64,000 nt of DNA from Lachnospiraceae bacterium MD329 (lineage in GTDB: Bacteria > Bacillota > Clostridia > UBA1381): contig VIQV01000023.1 in assembly GCA_010206265.1 (NCBI GenBank), positions 1 through 64,000 on the forward strand. The letters run 5' to 3'. The notes under the pieces were generated by a model. That model ran no database searches. It was not told where the DNA came from and was given only the letters and a program-made list of their open reading frames with translations. The translations under genes were made by a program, and so were the position numbers. The first letter of the stretch is position 1; each line of letters begins with the position of its first letter. Below, piece by piece: positions 16,620 through 23,367 of this stretch.

Positions 16620-17180
16620 ATGAAATTAAAAAGTCAATTATGTTTATGTTTTCTGGTATTGTGTTGTTTGACAAGCACGGTATTTGCAGAAAATAAAGAT
16701 ATATGGTATTCTGATTATGTTACTAAAGTTACAGAAATGGGGATTATGCAGGAAAGCTTTAAGGATTTTGAGGCAGAGGAAACTATCAGCAATGCAGAAT
16801 TTGTATCGGCTATTCTTAAACTGGTGGAAATTAAGACGACAGAAAGAATTTCAGATATGGATTATGCCAGAAAACAGGGATATATTCTTCCTGATGAAAT
16901 GTCAGATGACGATGCGCCTATAACACGTCAAAACATAGCAAAGTTAATCTCAAGAGTATTAAAGTTGCCTGATGCACCCATTGATGAAATTTCAAGTCAA
17001 ATATCAGACTGGGATAATACCTGTCCCAAATGCAAATCAGATATTATAAAATGCTATAAATACGGAATTATGAGTGGATACGAGGATAAAAGCTTTAGAG
17101 GCAGATATACGGCAACGCGTGCTGAAGTTGCAGTTATTCTTGTCAAAGCTTATAATTATAAAGGAGCAGCAAATGAATAA
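16620..17180 (+). CDS. Secreted SLH-like protein
   Basis: 186 residues, ATG one base after the BspA-like stop, so probably translationally coupled. A signal peptide (1-24) is followed by SLH-like motifs: WYSDYVTKVTEMGIM near the start, a divergent central unit, and a clear C-terminal unit with YGIMSGYEDKSFRGRYTATRAE. A CPKC pair lies in the last third. Probably a wall-anchoring module that partners the anchorless BspA-like protein. Confidence 0.75.
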   Translation: MKLKSQLCLCFLVLCCLTSTVFAENKDIWYSDYVTKVTEMGIMQESFKDFEAEETISNAEFVSAILKLVEIKTTERISDMDYARKQGYILPDEMSDDDAPITRQNIAKLISRVLKLPDAPIDEISSQISDWDNTCPKCKSDIIKCYKYGIMSGYEDKSFRGRYTATRAEVAVILVKAYNYKGAANE

Positions 17181-17628
17181 CAGAAAAAACAAAGTAACCA
17201 AATATGTTACAGCCATTGTAGCTTTTGTACTGCTGTCTGTAGTAAATATTTATTTTTCTGTTATGCTTCATAAAATTTTGGCAAGGACGCCGGAAGTTTT
17301 TCGTTTTGATACGCTTGCAATGTCTATTGATATGATTATCCGTATAAAAGGGGCAAGACTTATCTTTTTAACTTTCGAGTTGTTTATTATACTGGGACTG
17401 ATTGCAGCACAAATAACACGTGTAAGCTCATATCAGTCGGAGTTGATAAAAGTAACTGACGACATATATATTCCGAAGGAAGTTGGCGAAAAACAGTATG
17501 GTTCGGCTCGTTTCTATAATAAAGATGAATTAAATAAAGTTTTTACAGTGGTTAAAATAAGTAAATACAGTCCTGATATTGCTGAACTGATGGCTCGCGG
17601 TTATGATGATTTGGAGTTTTTGAAATGA
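17173..17628 (+). CDS. VirD4-like coupling protein, N-terminal membrane part (split gene)
   Basis: 151 residues from the ATG at 17173 (AAGGAGCAGCAA upstream), overlapping the SLH gene end. Two transmembrane helices (about residues 10-35 and 60-80) are followed by the sequence KEVGEKQYGSARF. This resembles the region just before the motor domain in Clostridial VirD4 proteins, where two N-terminal helices precede a GSAR-type motif. The frame closes shortly afterwards, and the ATPase motor is encoded separately at 19299. Membrane anchoring of the coupling motor is the likely role. Confidence 0.72.
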   Translation: MNNRKNKVTKYVTAIVAFVLLSVVNIYFSVMLHKILARTPEVFRFDTLAMSIDMIIRIKGARLIFLTFELFIILGLIAAQITRVSSYQSELIKVTDDIYIPKEVGEKQYGSARFYNKDELNKVFTVVKISKYSPDIAELMARGYDDLEFLK

Positions 17629-17670
17629 TATAATTTATTGCTTTATGGTTAAAATATTGCTGTAGGGGCG

Positions 17671-17699
17671 TTGACATAAAAATATATTTAGTGTATTAT
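17671..17699 (+). promoter_or_regulatory. Consensus promoter of the MNT/HEPN module
   Basis: TTGACA at 17671-17676, a 17-base spacer, and TATTAT at 17694-17699. It gives the toxin-antitoxin pair its own transcription within the transfer operon. Confidence 0.88.
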
Positions 17700-17734
17700 A
17701 TAAATATAGATTATGAGCTGAAAGAGGGGTGTTT

Positions 17735-18112
17735 ATGATGACAGACAAGATATATACAATTGAAGAAATACAAGCAAAAGTACAGCCTATAGCGGAAAAA
17801 TATAAGCTGAAGAAAGTATCTTTGTTTGGCTCATATGCACGCGGCGAGGCAACAGAGAACAGCGATATTGATTTATATATTGTTGACAGTGCAGAATCAT
17901 ATAAAGGCATTAAGTGTGCAGTAGGGGCAATTTACGGAGATTTTGAAGACGCTTTAGGAAAAGAAATTGATATTGTGGACGCTGGTGCTATTAAACAGGG
18001 CTGGAATAAATGGTATGTGCGAGCATTATTTAAAAATATAAAGAATGATGAGGTAGTGTTGTATGACTACAGAGATGATAAGAGATTTGAGCGTACTGGG
18101 ACATATGCTTGA
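17735..18112 (+). CDS. mntA: MNT-family nucleotidyltransferase antitoxin (type VII TA)
   Basis: 125 residues from the ATG at 17735, six bases after GAGGGG. The minimal-nucleotidyltransferase signature GSYARGEATENSDIDL is intact, with the catalytic Asp pair in DID and a later Asp in EIDIVD. In type VII systems this enzyme neutralises the HEPN partner by adding AMP to a tyrosine in its active site. It overlaps the HEPN gene by 50 bases. The own promoter and terminator make it a self-contained cassette. Confidence 0.9.
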   Translation: MMTDKIYTIEEIQAKVQPIAEKYKLKKVSLFGSYARGEATENSDIDLYIVDSAESYKGIKCAVGAIYGDFEDALGKEIDIVDAGAIKQGWNKWYVRALFKNIKNDEVVLYDYRDDKRFERTGTYA

Positions 18113-18494
18113 TTACTGCATAGATATTGACGATGCAATAAAACAATACGGAAATGATTTTAAGGCATTTTCTGATAATCGAACCTTTAAACACGCAGTA
18201 TCAATGTGTATTATGCAGATAGGAGAGCTAATAAATAAGCTGTCCAAGGATTTTCAAGGAAAGCATTCAGAAATTGAATGGCGTAACATTCGAGGTATAC
18301 GAAATTTTTTTGCTCACGGTTATTGGGAAATGAATGAGGAAAAAATATGGGATACAGTGCAAAACAACATTCCTGATATAAAAAAATTATGCACAGAAGT
18401 CTTAAACGAAAATAAAGATTTGATTGATGTTTGTTCTTTCGGGTTAGACGAAGAAAAGTTGAATTTTGAGGACATAGAGGATATGGAGCTGTAA
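18063..18494 (+). CDS. hepT: HEPN-domain toxin HepT (type VII TA)
   Basis: 143 residues, all-helical HEPN protein. The RNase and modification motif RX4HXY is present as RNFFAHGY at about residues 80-87, supplying both the catalytic Arg/His and the Tyr that the MNT partner adenylylates. The first ATG at 18063 overlaps the end of mntA; an in-frame ATG at 18075 is an alternative start. HepT cuts RNA when free. Likely an addiction or phage-defence module of the element. Confidence 0.9.
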   Translation: MTTEMIRDLSVLGHMLDYCIDIDDAIKQYGNDFKAFSDNRTFKHAVSMCIMQIGELINKLSKDFQGKHSEIEWRNIRGIRNFFAHGYWEMNEEKIWDTVQNNIPDIKKLCTEVLNENKDLIDVCSFGLDEEKLNFEDIEDMEL

Positions 18495-18514
18495 TTTTTA
18501 TTACAGCTCCTTTT
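18485..18514 (+). terminator. Intrinsic terminator overlapping the hepT stop codon
   Basis: GGAGCTGTAA/TTACAGCTCC, a perfect 10-bp stem with a TTTTTA loop and a following TTTT. The stop codon is part of the left arm. Confidence 0.85.
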
Positions 18515-18539
18515 ACATTTGGAGAGGAGGAATGTATAA

Positions 18540-19040
18540 TTGTATTTTATACCGTTTATAATTACTATTTTGGTATTGTTGTTTGAAAGTATATCTGATA
18601 TTAAGACAATGAAGACGTATACTTTGCCAATATATATAGCGTGTATAATAAATATTGTTATAAAAATATTATATAAGGTTTCAAATGGTTCGACTGCGGA
18701 ACTGAAATATATGTGTATGTTTATAATTTTATTCGGAATGTGCTGCTATTGTTCGTCATATTTGACACATAGACAGTTAGGCGCCGGAGACTTTGATATT
18801 ATTTTTCTGATATTTATTACACAACCCCTTTTTGCAGTAATTGTCTTAGTAAGTAGTATCATAATGTTTATCAAACATTGCATTATAATTCCTAAAGGAC
18901 AAACAACATTAAATAATGATGTGTCACAGGAGCAAACGAAATTGTCAGAAATTTTGGCAATTAAAATATCGTTTGTTCCTGTTTTATTTATCGGATATAT
19001 TATATCAATAATTTTTACTGGATTGGGGGCAATGTTATGA
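18540..19040 (+). CDS. A24-type prepilin peptidase
   Basis: 166 residues, highly hydrophobic with about five or six membrane helices. TTG start behind GGAGAGGAGG. The two catalytic aspartates of TadV/PilD-type peptidases are visible: SDIKTMKTY near residue 20 and the GAGDFD motif near residue 82. It would cut the leader from the Flp-like pilin and TadE pseudopilins encoded at 10844-12002, although it lies more than 6 kb away and between the two VirD4 pieces. It overlaps the next gene by four bases (ATGA). Confidence 0.85.
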   Translation: MYFIPFIITILVLLFESISDIKTMKTYTLPIYIACIINIVIKILYKVSNGSTAELKYMCMFIILFGMCCYCSSYLTHRQLGAGDFDIIFLIFITQPLFAVIVLVSSIIMFIKHCIIIPKGQTTLNNDVSQEQTKLSEILAIKISFVPVLFIGYIISIIFTGLGAML

Positions 19041-19348
19041 AAAAATATGGATATACGCGTAGAAAAAATAATTTGTTGAGTTTTGTTCTTGGTGCAGTAA
19101 TAGCAATGCTTGCTTGGCTATATTCTATCAGTTATTTGCCGGTGGGAATGATGAACGGTAATCTTATATATATCTATCAGTTGCGCGAATATCAGAAGGA
19201 AGAAAAATATAATCAGGTTCATAATTTAGCAGAACGAAAAATTGAAGAACTGGCATATAAAAACTATGAAACCGAGCGAAAGGAAGGTGAGAGCTTTGAT
19301 GAATATCTTAAACGGTGCAAGGAGCGGACAGCCATTGTCGTCTATTGA
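19037..19348 (+). CDS. Small single-pass membrane protein upstream of VirD4 motor
   Basis: 103 residues: a basic start, one transmembrane helix (about 13-35) and a charged, coiled-coil-prone C-terminal tail (EYQKEEKYNQ...ERKIEEL). It overlaps the prepilin peptidase upstream and the VirD4 motor downstream by about 50 bases. No family recognised. It may dock the soluble motor on the membrane. Confidence 0.6.
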   Translation: MKKYGYTRRKNNLLSFVLGAVIAMLAWLYSISYLPVGMMNGNLIYIYQLREYQKEEKYNQVHNLAERKIEELAYKNYETERKEGESFDEYLKRCKERTAIVVY

Positions 19349-20873
19349 TAAGGGAGGAATTTTATTTGGAACTGATGGAGACAAATATTATATTAATGGG
19401 GAAGATACACACACTCTTGTTATAGGAGCAACACGTTCGGGAAAAACGAGGAGTATTGTATTACCATCAATAGGCATTATGGGGCTTGCCGGTGAGAGTA
19501 TGGTTGTTTCAGACCCGAAAGGAGAATTGCACCAATATACTTATCCATTTCTTGAGCGTTGTGGATATGATGTGTATGCATTGGATTTTAAAAATCCTGA
19601 GCGAAGTGACCATTATAATTTTTTGCAGGAGGTTATTGACGCAGTTAATGATGACGATACACCACGAGCGCAGAAAAAAGCAATGGAGATAACAGAGGCG
19701 TTGGTTGGTAATGATATGTCAAACGAAAAAATCTGGAGCGAAGGTGAAAAAGCTATTATGGCAGCGTGTATTTTGGCAGTTGTTTATGATAATAAAGACC
19801 ATCCGGAGTATCAGAACCTGACCAATGTATATTATTTTATAAATAATATGTGTGAGATGTCAGACAACCCACCATTGAAAAAATATATAAATACAATCCG
19901 TCTTATAAATCCTAATCATCCGGCATTAGCTCTTATTTCATCAACTAAAGTTGCACCGTCAAAGACACAGGGAAGTTTTAATATATCTGCGTTGGCTACA
20001 CTACGCTTATTTGCTGATATAAATGTATATAACATAACTAATCGTAACAGCTTTAATCTAAGTGACGTAGGAAAAAAGAAAACAGCGATATTTATTATTT
20101 TGCCTGACAGTAATACAACATATTACGGTGTGGCAAGTCTATTTGTAGACCAACTTTACCGAAAGCTGGCTGACGACGCTGATTTGCGTGGCGGCAGACT
20201 GAAACAGCGTGTGAATTTCATTCTTGACGAGTTTGGTAATTTTGCTACAATTCCGGATTTCGCAGCCAAGTTAACTGTAGGAGGCGGACGTGGACTGCGC
20301 TTTAATTTGTTTGTACAGTCTACGGCACAGCTTGAAGGAGAAGGCGGTAAAAAGATAAAATATGGCAAAGAGGGCGCGCGAACAATTATGGGTAATTGCC
20401 AATACTGGATTTATTTATCTTCTGACCTTGAAACACGCAAAATGATAAGTGAAAGTATTGGTGAATATACAGCAATGTCCAGTTCAAGGTCAAACAGTTA
20501 TAATGGTACACGACTTTTGGATATTACACCCGGTAATATTTCTTCAAGCAGCAATTTAATCAGCAGACGTTTGTTAAAGCCTGAAGAACTGGCACTAATA
20601 CAAAGACCGCAGATTTTGGTTGTTGCGGAACGTGCCGTATTGATGAACGTCTATGACATAAGTAAAACACCGTTTTCAAAGATGTTTGGAATGGGTGACA
20701 AAGAACACGATAGACGAGTGCGTGAGGAACGCTATTTAAGACGAATCCCGGATAATATAAATGCTGTTTTGTCTTTATGGGGGATTTGGGATGTGTATAA
20801 TAAGCAGATAGCAAAACGTCCGAATATCAGAAAAGAAAATATTGATAACGGTGAGAAAATATTTAAAGAATAG
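19299..20873 (+). CDS. virD4: VirD4/TraG-like coupling ATPase, motor part (split gene)
   Basis: 524 residues from ATG 19299, chosen for its AGGAAGGTGAG site; upstream in-frame TTG and ATG codons lack one. The protein begins just before the motor: GEDTHTLVIGATRSGKT (Walker A), SDPKGELH, and Walker B FILDEFGNF, then QSTAQLEG and a TraM-recognition-like C-domain. There is no transmembrane segment, unlike usual Clostridial VirD4 proteins of about 600 residues. The missing N-terminal membrane part matches the product of 17173-17628. The motor hands the nucleoprotein to the transfer channel. Confidence 0.92.
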   Translation: MNILNGARSGQPLSSIDKGGILFGTDGDKYYINGEDTHTLVIGATRSGKTRSIVLPSIGIMGLAGESMVVSDPKGELHQYTYPFLERCGYDVYALDFKNPERSDHYNFLQEVIDAVNDDDTPRAQKKAMEITEALVGNDMSNEKIWSEGEKAIMAACILAVVYDNKDHPEYQNLTNVYYFINNMCEMSDNPPLKKYINTIRLINPNHPALALISSTKVAPSKTQGSFNISALATLRLFADINVYNITNRNSFNLSDVGKKKTAIFIILPDSNTTYYGVASLFVDQLYRKLADDADLRGGRLKQRVNFILDEFGNFATIPDFAAKLTVGGGRGLRFNLFVQSTAQLEGEGGKKIKYGKEGARTIMGNCQYWIYLSSDLETRKMISESIGEYTAMSSSRSNSYNGTRLLDITPGNISSSSNLISRRLLKPEELALIQRPQILVVAERAVLMNVYDISKTPFSKMFGMGDKEHDRRVREERYLRRIPDNINAVLSLWGIWDVYNKQIAKRPNIRKENIDNGEKIFKE

Positions 20874-20885
20874 GAGTGTTAAACA

Positions 20886-21218
20886 ATGAAAAATGTTATA
20901 AAAAAATTTTTAAATAAATTAAAAGTGGTGTGTGTTACGTTGTTGTGTATGGCACAGACGGTTGGAGCAGAAGGCATACAGAATTCTACTATTGCAACTG
21001 GCACGCGCAACTTGATTGAGGATATAACCGCGTGGATGATAGGAATAAGCATAGTAGTTACTGTTTTGATGGTTGTATATTGTCTTATTCGACGAAATAT
21101 GGCTGACGAAATGGACCATAAAAAGTGGCAGCAGCGAATGACAGTATCACTTGTATCAGGAATTGGAGCTATAGCTGCATCAAGTGTAATAAATATACTT
21201 GCGTCATACTATCAGTGA
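20886..21218 (+). CDS. VirB2/TrbC-like small membrane protein
   Basis: 110 residues: a signal-type N-terminus with probable cleavage near VGAEG, then two membrane helices (about residues 48-68 and 85-105) separated by a short charged loop. This is the size and topology of VirB2/TrbC-like subunits, and its place between virD4 and the virB6-like gene fits. The assignment rests on topology and context, not on a diagnostic motif. Confidence 0.6.
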   Translation: MKNVIKKFLNKLKVVCVTLLCMAQTVGAEGIQNSTIATGTRNLIEDITAWMIGISIVVTVLMVVYCLIRRNMADEMDHKKWQQRMTVSLVSGIGAIAASSVINILASYYQ

Positions 21219-21251
21219 TAATCAAAAGCAAATCAGAAGGAGGGTACATAA

Positions 21252-22118
21252 TTGGGTAATATACTTTTGGTTTTTCTCAAAAGTTTTCTGGGTGACTTCC
21301 TTGAGAACAATGAAATTTTTGAAGAACTTTTTGGAGCTGCTGATGCTGGTATAAATGCTGCTTTTGAAACTTTAGCACATCATACGCTTATGATAGAAAA
21401 ATCTATCGGTCTACAACTCGGCAGCTTTAATACTGAGGCTTTATCATCATATATAATGGGTTTTGCAGTTATTTTAATAATTTTAAAGTTTCTGAAAAAA
21501 GGTTTTGATACTTGGATTGCGTGGACAGATGACCCGACAGCAGACCCAATTGTTTTAACGACTAATCTGTTGAAAGCATTAGTTTGTGCATTGTCGTTTC
21601 CGATATTGTATGGTTGGTTAGTGGACGTAGTAGAAGATTTAACAAATGGAATACTTACTGCGATGTCATTAGCTAATATAACAAATATGTCAGAGGCTTT
21701 GGTAAGATTGGTTGATGTGGCTACACAGTCATCTATTATATTTATTTTAGTATATGTCATATTGTTGGTAGTATTGTATGTAAAATTTCTAATGCGAGCT
21801 GCGGAAATATTTATAGTTCGTATGGGTTTCCCATTAGCGTGTGTAGGTATACTTGATTCAAATGGCGGCGTGTTTTCTGGTTATGTAAATAAACTTTTTC
21901 AAGCAGTTTTATCGGTTACTGTACAGGTGACACTAGCCAAGTTATCATTGACACTACTAATGGCTAATCATCTGATATGGGCAATGGTATTTGCAATGGT
22001 AGCCATTAAATCTCCAAAATTGTTGCAGGAGCTGGTATATACGCCCGGCGGTGGAGGCGGTGGTCTTTCCCGGGCATATTATGCGTCGCAGATGATACGC
22101 GGTCTTTTGCGTCGATAA
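21252..22118 (+). CDS. VirB6/TrbL-like polytopic channel protein
   Basis: 288 residues, TTG start behind AGAAGGAGGG. Six or more hydrophobic helices, a WIAWTDDPTADP cytoplasmic loop and a glycine-rich C-terminal stretch (PGGGGGGLSR) are characteristic of the TrbL/VirB6-like proteins of Gram-positive conjugative elements, which form the inner part of the DNA channel. It is flanked by small membrane proteins and followed by VirB3- and VirB4-like genes. Confidence 0.85.
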   Translation: MGNILLVFLKSFLGDFLENNEIFEELFGAADAGINAAFETLAHHTLMIEKSIGLQLGSFNTEALSSYIMGFAVILIILKFLKKGFDTWIAWTDDPTADPIVLTTNLLKALVCALSFPILYGWLVDVVEDLTNGILTAMSLANITNMSEALVRLVDVATQSSIIFILVYVILLVVLYVKFLMRAAEIFIVRMGFPLACVGILDSNGGVFSGYVNKLFQAVLSVTVQVTLAKLSLTLLMANHLIWAMVFAMVAIKSPKLLQELVYTPGGGGGGLSRAYYASQMIRGLLRR

Positions 22119-22133
22119 GAGGAGGATACTATA

Positions 22134-22358
22134 ATGAATACAATGATGGATATAGTGGGACTGCTATCAGTGCTTATACGAATAGGAGTTACTGCAAGAG
22201 TAGTAATATGTTTGATAAAAATAAATGCTGGCGGTGACGACAGCGGAGAGAATAAGCAGAAAATAAAAAATGCCTTAATATTTCTAGTAATAAGTGAATG
22301 TGTATGGGTGATAAAAGACCTTATATTCTCGTATTACAATATAAATATAGGTATTTAA
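22134..22358 (+). CDS. Small two-helix membrane protein of the transfer apparatus
   Basis: 74 residues with an AGAGGAGG site. Two hydrophobic segments (residues 5-30 and 48-66) flank a charged Gly/Asp loop. Position between virB6- and virB3-like genes suggests a channel accessory or a second VirB2-like subunit. No motif decides. Confidence 0.55.
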   Translation: MNTMMDIVGLLSVLIRIGVTARVVICLIKINAGGDDSGENKQKIKNALIFLVISECVWVIKDLIFSYYNINIGI

Positions 22359-22388
22359 CAATGTTTGAACAGACAGGAAGGAAATAAT

Positions 22389-22748
22389 ATGGAGAAAAAT
22401 AAGATTTATATTCCGGTCAACATACAGACTGAGCAAATGATATTTCAAGGCTATGGAATGAAAGAATTAGGAAAGACTCTTGCATTTGCTGCGGTATTAT
22501 GCGTTTTTTGGGGTGTTTTATATTTATTTACACATAGCACAATTCAGTTTCTGTTTGAGGCTATTGTCAGTGTGGCTATTGGTGTAGTTATATTTGTTAA
22601 AGATAATACAAATCAGTGTGTAGTTGATTATATAAAATATATGCTGCGTTTTGCGTGTTCTCAGCGAATATATAAATACGATAATGAAATAGAGAGGGAG
22701 GAACAATATATTGTTAGAGAATATCAAGAAATTATTAGGTCTGAGTAA
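22389..22748 (+). CDS. PrgI/VirB3-like membrane protein
   Basis: 119 residues from ATG 22389 (GGAAGGAAAT upstream). An IYIPVNIQTEQMIFQGYGMKEL start is followed by two adjacent membrane helices and a C-terminal amphipathic tail, the layout of PrgI/TcpE-type VirB3 equivalents that dock VirB4. Its end overlaps the next gene. Confidence 0.72.
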   Translation: MEKNKIYIPVNIQTEQMIFQGYGMKELGKTLAFAAVLCVFWGVLYLFTHSTIQFLFEAIVSVAIGVVIFVKDNTNQCVVDYIKYMLRFACSQRIYKYDNEIEREEQYIVREYQEIIRSE

Positions 22749-23367
22749 GTCCGAAACAAATCAGGACACTACTCAAATATTAGTTAATTTAAAAACGATA
22801 ACTGATGATATGCTTATCAATAATACAGGTGACGCCGTTATGGTGATGACTTTAGAGCCAGTTCCAAGAGAACTGTTGTCGGAAAAGGAGCAAACACTTC
22901 AAGCGACCAAGATTATATCAGAACTTAATAGCGAAACTTTGCCGTACAAACTCATTAAAATTCAGGGTGCTGTAGATATATCTGATATTACCTATGAGTT
23001 GTTGGAACTCAAAAAAAATGCCTCAGAGAAACGAAAAATGCTTATAAATGATGAAATAGAATATCTTGACAAAATATCTACTGCAAATTCGGCATTTACA
23101 CCTCAGTTTTATATAACTGTATGGGATAAGGAAAAGAATAGTGACAGGCTTAAAGCACGGGCATATGAAATGGCGGAGAAATATCGGAAAGCAGGTATCA
23201 ATTCAAAAATACTGACGATGAAAGAAATTGTATATTTGCTTACGCTGTACACTGACCCTGTAGCGGCATTGGCAGAGCAAGATATGGATAATGTTGTCGA
23301 GAGTGTAAAAGCCCCGATAATGCGTTTTTCCGATGATGATGGAGAGGAGATGTGGACGTGGACATAA
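22711..23367 (+). CDS. TrsD/TraD-like cytoplasmic protein preceding VirB4
   Basis: 218 residues, TTG start with GAGAGGGAGG. No membrane segment. The alternating beta/alpha pattern (DAVMVMTLEPVPREL, PYKLIKIQG, QFYITVWDKE) looks like the N-terminal, non-ATPase domain of VirB4 proteins. Size and place just before virB4 match TrsD of staphylococcal pGO1/pSK41-type transfer regions. It overlaps virB4 by 16 bases. A VirB4 partner in the transfer complex is inferred. Confidence 0.62.
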   Translation: MLENIKKLLGLSKSETNQDTTQILVNLKTITDDMLINNTGDAVMVMTLEPVPRELLSEKEQTLQATKIISELNSETLPYKLIKIQGAVDISDITYELLELKKNASEKRKMLINDEIEYLDKISTANSAFTPQFYITVWDKEKNSDRLKARAYEMAEKYRKAGINSKILTMKEIVYLLTLYTDPVAALAEQDMDNVVESVKAPIMRFSDDDGEEMWTWT

